In this document: piece by piece, positions 22,636 to 31,562 of the stretch
Position numbering within the stretch: position 1 is the first letter of the stretch
Layout of the letters: every line of letters begins with the position of its first letter
NCBI GenBank assembly: GCA_947453885.1
Contig: CANGIF010000028.1
Coordinates: forward strand, 1-40,843
Source: Flavobacteriaceae bacterium
Lineage (GTDB): Bacteria; Bacteroidota; Bacteroidia; Flavobacteriales; Flavobacteriaceae
Direction of reading: 5' to 3'
Length of the DNA: 40,843 bases
The notes under the pieces: model-generated
What the model was told of the DNA's origin: nothing
The model's database searches: none
What the model saw: the letters and a program-made list of their open reading frames with translations, nothing else
Translations under genes and position numbers: made by a program

Positions 22636-23599
22636 ATCGTTCTGTGTTGAATTCGTCTAAGTCGTAAAAAATAATTTCATCTGGAATATTGGCAACATTT
22701 TCATGTAAATCTCCAGCCATTTCAAGCAAATCACTGTTAGAAACCGATTCTATTTTTAATAAATCATTGGCTTTATAAAAAGTACCATTCTTATAATTGT
22801 TGTTTTTAACTTGGAAACTATTCTCTGTTATCTCGACAAAATTAGAATCTTTTTTGAGATTTGAAATAGCTATTTTGCTTTTTAAACCCATTACTTTATT
22901 TTCTCGAATGTGAATTGCCCAGGAGTAAATCGGCAAAGCAATATTAAGCGATAAAGGATATTTTTTAATGCTTTTTAAATACCTATCTGCAACACTTTTA
23001 TCGTAAATAGAATTAAGAGAATCTGTTGCAATTTTTCCCATGTTGTAATACATAAGAACCCCTTTATCTACATTAGGAATTGCTGTTTTTTTGAAATATT
23101 TTATTTGATGTAATCGTATTGTTGCCGAAAGTTGTTTGCCGGATATGTTTTTGAAGCATGTAATAAATTTCAAATAATTATCTTTACTAGCCAAAGTCCA
23201 ATCGCAATCTATTTGAATTTCATTGCAGGTAATACCCGTTTTAGCATTAATTTGTTGGACAAAATTATTGGCTTTTTGTGCCAATTCTTGAACATCAATA
23301 CTTTTTGAAAGCATCACTTTGTTTTTGATATATAGTACTGGAACAATTTTGAAATCTATGGGTTTATCATTAAAATGAATTGGAGATTGAGGGAAAGCTT
23401 CTTGAGAATTGGGATTCAAATCAATGTCAAAATAGCGAATGTATAATTTCTTAACACTATTGTCTTTCAAAGTCTTTTTATCTATCTCAGAAAGTTTGAA
23501 GGTTGTTTTCCAATAATAGAAAGCAATAATTGGCTTTTTCTGCTCTTTACAAGCAGTTAGCAACAAAATAACCGTTAGAAAAAGAATTGCTTTTTTCAA
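22595..23599 (-). CDS. Lipoprotein of unknown function, TIM-barrel-like
   Basis: A 334-residue lipoprotein: signal sequence MKKAILFLTVILLLTAC with the lipid Cys at 17, followed by K18-E19-Q20. This resembles the positively and negatively charged lipoprotein export signals that send proteins to the cell surface in Capnocytophaga and Flavobacterium. The body alternates strands and helices ('FKIVPVLYIKN', 'CNEIQIDCDWT', 'LSATIRLHQIKYF', 'VLMYYNMGK', 'LNIALPIYSWAIH'), as in a TIM barrel. The segment EIQIDCDWT with a later LSATIRLHQ recalls DUF3142-type glycosidase-like proteins, but this is a weak match and no catalytic pair can be named. First gene of a two-gene unit with the 760-residue exported protein. 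Confidence 0.8.
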   Translation of the reverse strand: MKKAILFLTVILLLTACKEQKKPIIAFYYWKTTFKLSEIDKKTLKDNSVKKLYIRYFDIDLNPNSQEAFPQSPIHFNDKPIDFKIVPVLYIKNKVMLSKSIDVQELAQKANNFVQQINAKTGITCNEIQIDCDWTLASKDNYLKFITCFKNISGKQLSATIRLHQIKYFKKTAIPNVDKGVLMYYNMGKIATDSLNSIYDKSVADRYLKSIKKYPLSLNIALPIYSWAIHIRENKVMGLKSKIAISNLKKDSNFVEITENSFQVKNNNYKNGTFYKANDLLKIESVSNSDLLEMAGDLHENVANIPDEIIFYDLDEFNTERYEKDIFTQVINRF

Positions 23600-23624
23600 G
23601 TAAATTAGAAATTGTATTTTGCTT

Positions 23625-23632
23625 CAAAAATA
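23625..23632 (-). promoter_or_regulatory. Possible -7 element of the lipoprotein operon
   Basis: Minus-strand TATTTTTG fits TAnnTTTG, 25 bp before the lipoprotein start. No TTG at -33 was found. The rest of the 243 bp gap to the divergent gene holds nothing recognised. Confidence 0.5.
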
Positions 23633-23842
23633 AGATATTCTTCTTAAAATCGCCTTGTTTTTGACCCAGATTACTTCACTTAGTTTTGACTTTAATAGGA
23701 TACAGTACACTTCATTTGTGGCAGAATTTCAAACTTTTTAGTAGGATATAACAAATCGCTAGAAAAACCTCCTAATAAAAATGCAAAAGATTTCGATTAG
23801 AGAAAATATAATTGTTATTTTGTGCTTTAAAAATTTGAATGT

Positions 23843-25447
23843 ATGTTACAAAACAACCATAAAATCTGGGGACTTCTCATTTTGCTTATACTAGTAGGAT
23901 GTGCTAGAAGAGGTACTATAACTGGCGGAGAAAAAGACACCATTGCACCTGTTTTGAAAATGAGTACGCCAAAAATTGGAACCACGAATTTTAAAGGAAA
24001 CGAAATTGAACTTACTTTTAATGAATTTGTCAAACTGAAAGATGTGAATAAACAGCTCATCATTTCTCCTCCAATGAAAAAAACACCCGACATTACACCA
24101 TCTACGGCTAGTAAGTACATTACCATCAAAATAAAAGATACCCTTTTGCCTAACACCACGTATAGTTTTAATTTTGGCCAAAGCATTCAGGATAATAACG
24201 AAGGCAATCCGTACCGACAATTCAAATATATTTTTTCCACAGGACCTTATTTGGATTCCTTAACTTTAAAAGGTACTATTAAAGACGCTTTCAACCTAAA
24301 AACAGATCACTTTGTATCGGTAATGCTATACGAAATTGACACTAAATACAGCGATTCTATTGTGTACAAACAAAATCCACGCTACATTACCAATACTTTA
24401 GACAGTGCCAAAACCTTTAAACTAGAAAATTTAAAAGCAGGAAAATACCTTTTAGTTGCTCTAAAAGACGAAAATAACAATTACCGTTTTAATCCTAAAA
24501 AAGAAAAAATAGGGTTTTATAAAAAGTTTATTACCCTACCAAACGATTCTGTTTTTGAACTAAAAATGTTTAAAGAAAAAGATGCTTTTAGAGTCGAAAA
24601 ACCCACATTAGGCTCAGGAAATCGTTTTATAATGCCTTACGAGGGCGACCCAAAAAACATGAAAATTACTTTGAAAAATGGCGAAACCGTTTTGCCTACA
24701 ATTGTAACTCAATTTCCAAAAAAAGATTCGCTACAAATATGGTTTAAGCCACAAAAAACTGATTCACTGGCTATGACAGTTTCAAAAGGCAAGTACTTAA
24801 AAAAGTATATTCTTAAACTTAAAGCTGCCAAAAAAGACACATTAAGTATTAAAGCAGTTCAAACTGAAACACTACATTATCGACAAGATTACACGTTACA
24901 TTCCTCAGTTCCATTAGCTAAGTTTGACCAATCAAAAATGGTATTGCTCAGTAAAGATTCAACATCAGTAGCATTTAAAACAGAATACGACGAATTTCAC
25001 CAAGATTTAAAATTCATTTTTAAAAAAGAACCATTGGAAAAATACAAATTAAAACTCAGAAAAGGAGCTTTGGCTACCTATTTGGATAAAGAAAATGATT
25101 CAATAGTGTACAAGTTTTCAACCAACAGCACTTCTGATTATGGGAATTTAAAAATAAATTTACAGCAAGTAAAACGTTTTCCTATACTTCTAGAATTGAC
25201 TGATTCTAAAGGTACCGTTTTGGCATCAGCCTATTCCGAAAAAGAAACAACAATTGATTTTGATTTATTAGAACCAGCAAAATATACCTTGCGAATCATA
25301 TACGATGATAACCATAATAAAGAGTGGGACCCCGGAAATTTTATAGAAAAACGACAATCTGAAGATGTCATTTATTTTCCAAAACCATTAGATGTAAGAG
25401 CAAATTGGGACGTAGAACAAGTCTTTGATTTGAGTAAAACACCTTAA
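23843..25447 (+). CDS. Ig-like domain lipoprotein
   Basis: A 534-residue lipoprotein with lipobox LVGC (Cys20) followed by ARRGTITGGEKDT. Residues about 30-125 form a bacterial Ig-like (SbsA-type, Big_5) domain: 'DTIAPVLKMSTP', 'NEIELTFNEFVKL', 'LLPNTTYSFNFGQSIQDNNEGN'. Later come a carboxypeptidase-regulatory-like segment near 130-220 ('LKGTIKDAF', 'LENLKAGKYLLVALKDENNNYRFNPK') and a second similar one near the end ('LEPAKYTLRIIYDDNHNKEWDPGNF'). Proteins with this plan are common in Flavobacteria and are thought to be periplasmic or surface structural lipoproteins; the exact role is unknown. It stands apart from asnS by 119 bp with a promoter between them. Confidence 0.88.
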   Translation: MLQNNHKIWGLLILLILVGCARRGTITGGEKDTIAPVLKMSTPKIGTTNFKGNEIELTFNEFVKLKDVNKQLIISPPMKKTPDITPSTASKYITIKIKDTLLPNTTYSFNFGQSIQDNNEGNPYRQFKYIFSTGPYLDSLTLKGTIKDAFNLKTDHFVSVMLYEIDTKYSDSIVYKQNPRYITNTLDSAKTFKLENLKAGKYLLVALKDENNNYRFNPKKEKIGFYKKFITLPNDSVFELKMFKEKDAFRVEKPTLGSGNRFIMPYEGDPKNMKITLKNGETVLPTIVTQFPKKDSLQIWFKPQKTDSLAMTVSKGKYLKKYILKLKAAKKDTLSIKAVQTETLHYRQDYTLHSSVPLAKFDQSKMVLLSKDSTSVAFKTEYDEFHQDLKFIFKKEPLEKYKLKLRKGALATYLDKENDSIVYKFSTNSTSDYGNLKINLQQVKRFPILLELTDSKGTVLASAYSEKETTIDFDLLEPAKYTLRIIYDDNHNKEWDPGNFIEKRQSEDVIYFPKPLDVRANWDVEQVFDLSKTP

Positions 25448-25497
25448 CTGTTTCAGAAGCCTGACTTTTCCTACATCAAAATTTCAAACTAAAAACT

Positions 25498-25505
25498 TAT
25501 ATTTG
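25498..25505 (+). promoter_or_regulatory. Possible -7 element of asnS
   Basis: TATATTTG fits TAnnTTTG, about 60 bp before the asnS start. No good TTG at -33. Confidence 0.45.
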
Positions 25506-25566
25506 CAACTCGAAAAAAGCACGATTACAATTTAAATAAAGCTGTCCCTCAAAATCCAAAATGAAG

Positions 25567-27012
25567 ATGAAAAACACCAAAATTAAAGAACTACTTTTAA
25601 GTCAATTAAAAATACAAGAAGTAAATGTTAAAGGCTGGGTTAGAACTTTTAGAAACAATCAGTTTATTGCTTTAAACGATGGTTCAACACTGAACAACAT
25701 ACAATGTGTAATCGATTTTGAAAACACTGCCGAAGAAATCTTAAAAAGAATAACCACTGGGGCGGCTATTTCCGTTACTGGAAGCCTTGTAGAAAGTAAA
25801 GGTGCAGGTCAGAAATATGAGATTCAAGTATCAAAATTAGAAATTCTTGGCGATTCCGATGCAGAGAAATTCCCAATGCAACCAAAAAAACATTCGTTAG
25901 AGTTTTTGCGTGAAAATGCACATCTACGAGTACGCACCAATGCTTTTGGAGCTATTATGAGGGTGCGTTCGGTACTGTCTTTTGCTGTGCATAATTATTT
26001 TCAAGAAAAAGGATTTGTATATGTAAATACACCAATCATCACTGGTTCTGATGCTGAAGGAGCTGGCGAAATGTTTAAAGTTACTGCTTTGCCATTCGAC
26101 GGAACTCCAAGAACCGAAGAAGGAAAAGTGAATTACAAAGAAGATTTTTTTGGTAAGGAAACGAACTTAACGGTATCAGGTCAATTAGAAGCCGAAACCT
26201 TTGCTATGGCATTAGGACAAGTATATACTTTTGGACCTACTTTTAGAGCTGAAAACTCGAATACTTCTCGCCATTTGGCGGAATTTTGGATGATTGAACC
26301 CGAAGTGGCTTTCAATGATTTGAATGACAATATGGATTTGGCTGAAGATTTTATACAATATGTTATAAAATATACTTTAGACAAATGTGCTGAAGATTTA
26401 AAATTTTTGGAAAGTCGTTTGTTGGAAGAAGAGAAATCTAAGCCACAAGCCGAACGTAGCGAAATGACACTTTTAGGCAAATTAAACTTTGTTTTAGAAA
26501 ATAATTTCAAACGGGTTTCTTATACCGAAGCTATTGATATATTAAGAGATTGTACTCCAAACAAAAAGAAAAAATTCAACTACATCATCAACGAGTGGGG
26601 TGCTGATTTGCAATCAGAACACGAACGTTATTTGGTGGAGAAACACTTTAAATGTCCAGTAATTTTGTTTGATTATCCAGCGAATATCAAAGCGTTTTAT
26701 ATGCGTTTGAATGATGATACTGAACCAGGAAAAGAAACCGTAAGAGCTATGGATATTCTTTTTCCAGGCATTGGAGAAATTGTTGGTGGTTCGCAAAGAG
26801 AAGAACGTTTCGATGTATTGGTTGAAAAAATGAAGGCGTTAGGCATTGATGAAGAAGAACTTTGGTGGTACCTAGATACCCGTCGATTCGGAAGTGCCGT
26901 TCACTCTGGTTTTGGATTAGGATTTGAACGTTTGGTACTTTTCGTAACAGGAATGACCAATATTCGCGATGTAATTCCTTTTCCTAGAACACCTATGAAT
27001 GCTGAGTTTTAA
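25567..27012 (+). CDS. asnS: Asparagine--tRNA ligase
   Basis: A class IIb aminoacyl-tRNA synthetase that charges tRNA-Asn. An N-terminal OB-fold anticodon-binding domain covers about 1-110 ('[20 protein letters not shown]'). The catalytic core carries '[27 protein letters not shown]', class II motif 2 ('[27 protein letters not shown]') and motif 3 ('[16 protein letters not shown]', '[11 protein letters not shown]'). The [11 protein letters not shown] wording and the ending are those of AsnRS rather than AspRS or LysRS. The upstream ATG at 25561 gives two more residues; the second Met was chosen because it matches how relatives begin. The gene ends in a long inverted repeat instead of a standard terminator, then rpoN. 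Confidence 0.96.
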   Translation: MKNTKIKELLLSQLKIQEVNVKGWVRTFRNNQFIALNDGSTLNNIQCVIDFENTAEEILKRITTGAAISVTGSLVESKGAGQKYEIQVSKLEILGDSDAEKFPMQPKKHSLEFLRENAHLRVRTNAFGAIMRVRSVLSFAVHNYFQEKGFVYVNTPIITGSDAEGAGEMFKVTALPFDGTPRTEEGKVNYKEDFFGKETNLTVSGQLEAETFAMALGQVYTFGPTFRAENSNTSRHLAEFWMIEPEVAFNDLNDNMDLAEDFIQYVIKYTLDKCAEDLKFLESRLLEEEKSKPQAERSEMTLLGKLNFVLENNFKRVSYTEAIDILRDCTPNKKKKFNYIINEWGADLQSEHERYLVEKHFKCPVILFDYPANIKAFYMRLNDDTEPGKETVRAMDILFPGIGEIVGGSQREERFDVLVEKMKALGIDEEELWWYLDTRRFGSAVHSGFGLGFERLVLFVTGMTNIRDVIPFPRTPMNAEF

Positions 27013-27024
27013 AAAAATTGTTTC

Positions 27025-27076
27025 AAGTTTAAAGTTTCAAGTTGTTATTAATTCAGCAACTTGAAACTTTAAACTT
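27025..27076. repeat. 20 bp perfect inverted repeat between asnS and rpoN
   Basis: The arm at 27025-27044 (begins AAGTTTAAAG, ends TTTCAAGTTG) is exactly complementary to 27057-27076, with a 12-base loop. Within the left side GTTTCAAGTT is itself repeated directly 14 bp apart (27020-27029, 27034-27043). The lack of G/C and of a T run makes it unlike the other terminators of this window. It resembles the AAGTTTAAAGTTTCAAG-type intergenic palindromes that I remember as dispersed in Flavobacterium genomes. Confidence 0.8.
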
Positions 27077-27103
27077 AAAACATTAAACTTTTAAACAAAA
27101 AAA

Positions 27104-28564
27104 ATGTTAAAGCAATTTTTAAATTTAAAATTATCGCAAAAATTATCGCCTCAACAAATCCAAGTGATGAAGTTAGTTCAATTGCACACACAAGCATTTG
27201 AACAACGTTTAAAAGAAGAAATAAACGAAAATCCAGCTTTAGAATTAGGAACTGACGAATTGTATGAGAAAGATGATTTTGAAAACGCTGAGGAATATGA
27301 TGACTTTGAAGATAGTGCAACTATAGAAACAGACGACATTAACATTGACGAATATTTAAGTAACGACGAAACACCTGAATACAAAACCCAAAGTAATAAT
27401 TACAGCGACGACGACGATGAGCATGAATCACCACTTGCTGCTCCGATAAGCTTTCACCAAGACTTATTGAATCAATTAAACACATTCATTTTAAGTGAAA
27501 GTGAGCGAGAAATAGCAGAATTTTTAGTTGGAAGTATCGACGATATGGGTTATCTCCGCAGAAGTGTAATGGATATTGTTGATGATTTGGCTTTTACGCA
27601 AGCCATTTATACAGATGAAAAAACGGTTGTAAAAATGCTACATGTAATTCACCAACTTGAACCTTCTGGAGTTGGAGCAGCAGATTTGCAAGAGTGTTTA
27701 TTGTTGCAATTGAAACATAAAACACCTTCGGAATATGTGGCTTTAGCTATTGCTATTTTGGAAGATCATTTTGACGCATTTACAAAAAAACATTACGACA
27801 AATTGCTTCAAAAATACGCTGTTTCACAAGAAGTTTTAAAGAAAGCAATTTCAGAAATTGAAAAATTAAACCCAAAACCTGGAAGTGCATACACTGGAAA
27901 CAATAAATTGACAGATCATATTGTACCTGATTTTGCAATCAGAATTATAGACGATGAATTGGAATTAACCTTAAATAGTCGAAATGCTCCTTCTCTGCAT
28001 GTATCAAAAGACTATCAGGAAATGATGCAAACCTATAAAAGTTCTAGTAAAAAATCAAGCGGTCAAAAAGATGCTGTTCAATTTATAAAACAAAAACTAG
28101 ATGCAGCAAAATGGTTTATAGATGCTGTAAAACAACGCCAAGAAACACTTTTTGTTACAATGAGTGCCATAATGCATTTCCAAAGTGAGTATTTTTTAGA
28201 CGGGGAAGAAACTAAGCTAAAACCAATGATTTTAAAAGACATAGCAGATAGAGTTGGATTAGACATCTCCACTGTATCAAGAGTTGCAAATAGTAAATAT
28301 GTGGAGACACCTTATGGCACTAAATTATTGAAAGAATTTTTTTCAGAAGCAATGAAAAACGATCAAGGCGAAGATGTTTCTACTTTAGAAATTAAAAAAA
28401 TACTAAAGACCGTTATTGAAGAAGAAGACAAACACAAACCTTTAACCGACGATCAATTAGCAGACCTTTTAAAGGATAAAGGATATCCTATAGCGAGGAG
28501 AACTATTGCAAAATATAGAGAACTACTTGATATTCCTGTGGCGCGGATGCGTAAAAAAATGTAA
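27104..28564 (+). CDS. rpoN: RNA polymerase sigma-54 factor
   Basis: A 486-residue sigma-54. Region I at residues 1-50 is Gln/Leu-rich ('LKQFLNLKLSQKLSPQQIQVMKLVQL' in parts) and contacts activators. An acidic linker follows (about 50-110, with runs such as DDDDEHE). The core-binding region includes 'EIAEFLVGSIDDMGYL' and 'LEPSGVGAADLQECL'. The DNA-binding helix-turn-helix is near 'LKDIADRVGLDISTVSRV'. The RpoN box near the end reads ARRTIAKYREL, and the protein ends RMRKKM. All parts are present, so it should be active on -24/-12 promoters with enhancer-binding partners, none of which is in the window. Start ATG at 27104. Confidence 0.96.
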   Translation: MLKQFLNLKLSQKLSPQQIQVMKLVQLHTQAFEQRLKEEINENPALELGTDELYEKDDFENAEEYDDFEDSATIETDDINIDEYLSNDETPEYKTQSNNYSDDDDEHESPLAAPISFHQDLLNQLNTFILSESEREIAEFLVGSIDDMGYLRRSVMDIVDDLAFTQAIYTDEKTVVKMLHVIHQLEPSGVGAADLQECLLLQLKHKTPSEYVALAIAILEDHFDAFTKKHYDKLLQKYAVSQEVLKKAISEIEKLNPKPGSAYTGNNKLTDHIVPDFAIRIIDDELELTLNSRNAPSLHVSKDYQEMMQTYKSSSKKSSGQKDAVQFIKQKLDAAKWFIDAVKQRQETLFVTMSAIMHFQSEYFLDGEETKLKPMILKDIADRVGLDISTVSRVANSKYVETPYGTKLLKEFFSEAMKNDQGEDVSTLEIKKILKTVIEEEDKHKPLTDDQLADLLKDKGYPIARRTIAKYRELLDIPVARMRKKM

Positions 28565-28576
28565 ATTCTTAAAAGT

Positions 28577-28603
28577 GAACTTTGCTAGCAATAGGCAAAG
28601 TTC
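28577..28603 (+). terminator. Hairpin after rpoN, possible terminator
   Basis: GAACTTTGCTA (28577-28587) pairs with TAGGCAAAGTTC (28592-28603), one G bulged, around a GCAA tetraloop. No T run follows, so it may stabilise the 3' end rather than terminate. Confidence 0.45.
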
Positions 28604-28662
28604 TAAAGCAGAATTTCAAAAAAAATGAAACTACTTTATGTATAATTTAAACTAGGAAACCC

Positions 28663-28670
28663 TAAATTTG
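28663..28670 (+). promoter_or_regulatory. -7 element of ribF
   Basis: TAAATTTG fits TAnnTTTG, 18 bp before the TTG start of ribF. No convincing TTG at -33. No FMN riboswitch-like sequence was seen in the 124 bp leader. Confidence 0.5.
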
Positions 28671-28688
28671 CGTTTTAAAAAATTTTAA

Positions 28689-29624
28689 TTGAAACTATTT
28701 TCTTCCATTTATGATTTTTATTCAACCAAAAAAACGGTTGTAACAATTGGCACTTTTGACGGTGTTCACATTGGTCATAAAAAAATCATTCAAAAAATTG
28801 TTCAGAATTGTGAAAAAACAGACTGTGAAAGTGTTTTGCTTACTTTTTTTCCACATCCTAGAATGGTACTTCAGGACGGTCAGGATTTGAAATTGCTAAA
28901 CACAATTGAAGAAAAAATTACACTTTTAAAAGAAACTGGTCTTCAAAATTTAATTATTCATCCTTTTGATTATGAATTTTCCAGACTTACTGCAGAAGCA
29001 TTTGTGGAAGACATTTTAATAAAAAAACTCAATATTCAAAAAATAATTATTGGGCACGACCATCGATTTGGCAGAAACAGAACGGCCGACATAAATGATT
29101 TAATTCAATTTGCTGCTGTTTATGGTTTTGAAGTTGAACAAATTTCAGCTCAAGAAATAAATGAAATATCAGTAAGTTCAACTAAAATTAGAACTGCTTT
29201 AAACGAAGGGAATATTCAGCTAGCTAATGACTATTTAAATTACTATTATTTGTTAACCGGAACTGTTGTTAAAGGAAAGCAACTTGGAAGAACAATTGGG
29301 TTTCCAACTGCAAACCTCAACATAAATGAAAACTATAAGTTAATTCCTAAAATTGGAGTTTATATTGTTAAAAGTATATACAACACTAAAACGGTATGGG
29401 GAATGATGAATATTGGATATAATCCTACTGTTGGCGGAACTACTTTCTCAATTGAAATTCATTTTTTAAATTTTAATGAAGACTTGTATGGTCAAAAACT
29501 TTCCATTTCTGTAGTTGCTTCTATAAGAGATGAACAAAAATTTGAATCTGTTACTGCTTTACAAGAACAATTGTTTAAAGATAAAGAGTTTACAATTTCG
29601 TACCAACAAAATCATGGAATGTAA
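28689..29624 (+). CDS. ribF: Bifunctional riboflavin kinase/FAD synthetase
   Basis: A 311-residue cytoplasmic enzyme that phosphorylates riboflavin to FMN and adenylates FMN to FAD. The N-terminal nucleotidyltransferase has 'VVTIGTFDGVHIGHKKII' with the HIGH motif near 24-27 and 'VSSTKIRTAL' near 164-173. The C-terminal riboflavin kinase has 'GRTIGFPTANLNINENYKL' near 198-216 and 'GMMNIGYNPTVGG'. The gene starts with TTG at 28689; relatives begin with the same MKLF-type sequence and there is no ATG in frame before the nucleotidyltransferase motif, so TTG is the likely start. It is followed 37 bp later by bioB, making a small cofactor group. Confidence 0.95.
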   Translation: MKLFSSIYDFYSTKKTVVTIGTFDGVHIGHKKIIQKIVQNCEKTDCESVLLTFFPHPRMVLQDGQDLKLLNTIEEKITLLKETGLQNLIIHPFDYEFSRLTAEAFVEDILIKKLNIQKIIIGHDHRFGRNRTADINDLIQFAAVYGFEVEQISAQEINEISVSSTKIRTALNEGNIQLANDYLNYYYLLTGTVVKGKQLGRTIGFPTANLNINENYKLIPKIGVYIVKSIYNTKTVWGMMNIGYNPTVGGTTFSIEIHFLNFNEDLYGQKLSISVVASIRDEQKFESVTALQEQLFKDKEFTISYQQNHGM

Positions 29625-29635
29625 TTGTTATTGCT

Positions 29636-29643
29636 TAAATTTG
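29636..29643 (+). promoter_or_regulatory. Possible -7 element of bioB
   Basis: TAAATTTG fits TAnnTTTG, 18 bp before the bioB ATG. It shares the wording of the ribF -7 element. No TTG at -33. Confidence 0.4.
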
Positions 29644-29661
29644 AAAACTTAAAAAAATAAT

Positions 29662-30744
29662 ATGAGTATTACCAAACATAACTGGACAAAAGAAGAAATT
29701 ATTGCAATTTACAATCAGCCTTTAATGGATTTGTTGTATCAAGCAGCAACTATTCATAGAGAAAACCATGACCCAAACGTAGTTCAAGTTTCTACTTTAT
29801 TATCAATTAAAACAGGCGGTTGCCCTGAAGATTGTGGATATTGTCCACAAGCTGCTCGTTACCACACCAATGTAGAAGGTAACGATTTAATGTCTGTAAG
29901 TCAGGTAAAAGCACAAGCATTGCGAGCTAAGGAAAGTGGATCGTCTAGGGTTTGTATGGGCGCAGCTTGGCGTAATGTGAAAGATGGACCAGAGTTTGAC
30001 GAAGTATTAGAAATGGTAAGAACCATTAATAAACTTGATATGGAAGTGTGCTGTACACTAGGAATGCTTACCGAAAATCAAGCACATCGTTTAGCAGAAG
30101 CTGGTTTATATGCTTACAATCACAACTTAGACACTTCGGAAGAGTATTACAAAGAAGTTATATCGACAAGAGGTTTTGAAGACCGTTTGCAAACTATTGA
30201 AAATGTAAGAAAAACAAATGTTACAGTTTGTAGTGGCGGAATTATAGGCATGGGAGAAAGTATTGAAGATCGTGCAGGTATGTTAGTTGCATTATCAACT
30301 TTAAACCCACAACCTGAATCAGTACCTATTAATGCACTTGTTGCTGTTGAAGGCACACCTATGGAAAATGAAAAACCAGTTGAAATATGGGAAATGATTC
30401 GTATGGTGGCAACAACTAGAATAATAATGCCTGAAACTCAAGTTAGACTTTCAGCAGGTAGAACTCAAATGAGTCGAGAAGGTCAGGCCATGTGCTTTTT
30501 TGCGGGAGCAAATTCAATTTTTGCTGGTGACAAGCTGTTAACTACCCCAAATCCAGATGTTAACGAAGACATGAAAATGTTTGAAAATCTAGGATTACAA
30601 GCGCAGAAACCTTTTATCAAACTAATGAAGCCTGAAACAGTAGAAGCTGTAGATTCAAAATTTATACCACTAGGAGAAAAACCAAAATGGTCACGTCCAG
30701 AACATAAAATTGATCGTAATTTAGAAGCGGCAGGAAAAAAATAA
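29662..30744 (+). CDS. bioB: Biotin synthase
   Basis: A 360-residue radical SAM enzyme that inserts sulfur into dethiobiotin in the last step of biotin synthesis. The radical SAM cluster motif is C54-x3-C58-x2-C61 in GGCPEDCGYCPQ. Other marks are 'RVCMGAAWRNVKDGPEFDEVLEMV', 'YNHNLDTSEEYYKEVISTRGFEDRL', the Arg in 'VRLSAGRTQMS' that helps hold the [2Fe-2S] cluster, and 'FAGDKLLTTPNP'. The length is slightly above that of E. coli BioB (346), owing to a C-terminal tail. No other bio gene is in the window. It may be read together with the superoxide dismutase gene 35 bp downstream; both end at the terminator at 31407. Confidence 0.96.
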   Translation: MSITKHNWTKEEIIAIYNQPLMDLLYQAATIHRENHDPNVVQVSTLLSIKTGGCPEDCGYCPQAARYHTNVEGNDLMSVSQVKAQALRAKESGSSRVCMGAAWRNVKDGPEFDEVLEMVRTINKLDMEVCCTLGMLTENQAHRLAEAGLYAYNHNLDTSEEYYKEVISTRGFEDRLQTIENVRKTNVTVCSGGIIGMGESIEDRAGMLVALSTLNPQPESVPINALVAVEGTPMENEKPVEIWEMIRMVATTRIIMPETQVRLSAGRTQMSREGQAMCFFAGANSIFAGDKLLTTPNPDVNEDMKMFENLGLQAQKPFIKLMKPETVEAVDSKFIPLGEKPKWSRPEHKIDRNLEAAGKK

Positions 30745-30779
30745 CAACACAAAACTTTTAATATTTAAATAAATCTATT

Positions 30780-31388
30780 ATGTCATTTGAATTACCAAAA
30801 TTGCCTTATGCTTATGATGCTTTAGAACCGCATATCGATGCAAAAACAATGGAGATTCACCATTCTAAGCACCATCAAGCCTACACCACAAATCTAAATG
30901 CGGCTATTGCAGGAACAGATTTAGACGGAAAAACTATTGAAGAAATCATCTCTAATCTTGACCTGAACAATATGGCAGTTAGAAACAATGGTGGTGGATT
31001 CTTCAATCACAATTTGTTTTGGAACATTATGTCGCCAAATGGTGGCGGACTTCCAACTGGAGACCTTGCTGCAGCTATCGACAAAGACTTTGGCTCTTTT
31101 GAGGCATTCAAAGCCGAATTTGCAAAAGCAGGTGCAACCCGTTTTGGTTCTGGGTGGGCTTGGCTTTGTGTTCACAAAGGAGGCAAGCTTGAAGTGTGTT
31201 CAACACCCAATCAAGACAATCCATTAATGCCAAACAGCACTTGCAGTGGATTTCCTATTCTAGCTATGGATGTTTGGGAACACGCTTATTATTTGCATTA
31301 TCAAAACCGACGACCTGATTATATTGAAGCTTTTTTTAATGTAATTAACTGGAATGAAGTAGCTAGAAGGTTTAACGAAGCCAAATAA
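30780..31388 (+). CDS. sodA: Superoxide dismutase, Mn-type features
   Basis: A 202-residue Fe/Mn superoxide dismutase, without a signal peptide and so cytoplasmic. It turns superoxide into oxygen and hydrogen peroxide. The metal ligands are His27 (EIHHSKHH), the His in 'FFNHNLFW', and Asp and His in '[11 protein letters not shown]'. The choice of metal is suggested by the active-site glutamine coming from STPNQDNPL, as in MnSOD, while the FeSOD-type Gln next to the second ligand is replaced by the NNGGGFFNH context. Mn use or cambialism is therefore inferred. The protein ends '[13 protein letters not shown]', as usual. Strong terminator follows. Confidence 0.93.
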   Translation: MSFELPKLPYAYDALEPHIDAKTMEIHHSKHHQAYTTNLNAAIAGTDLDGKTIEEIISNLDLNNMAVRNNGGGFFNHNLFWNIMSPNGGGLPTGDLAAAIDKDFGSFEAFKAEFAKAGATRFGSGWAWLCVHKGGKLEVCSTPNQDNPLMPNSTCSGFPILAMDVWEHAYYLHYQNRRPDYIEAFFNVINWNEVARRFNEAK

Positions 31389-31406
31389 TTATAGCTCATA
31401 AAAAAT

Positions 31407-31440
31407 AAAAAACCGGTTGTTACGCACAACCGGTTTTTTT
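31407..31440 (+). terminator. Rho-independent terminator after sodA
   Basis: AAAAAACCGGTTGT (31407-31420) and its complement (31426-31439) form a 14 bp stem with loop TACGC, ending in a T run. Confidence 0.9.
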
Positions 31441-31562
31441 GTAATTAAAAAAACAACATTGATTAGAAACGACTTTTTTGCCATGAATCTTTTGTAAACA
31501 TAAAATTAATGCTTTATAAATACAAGAATTAACTGATAAGTAGCTTTAATAAAAACTATCAT

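Noticed and set aside
28565..28688. FMN riboswitch ahead of ribF
   Set aside because: The leader is AT-rich with only one simple hairpin and none of the conserved RFN segments.
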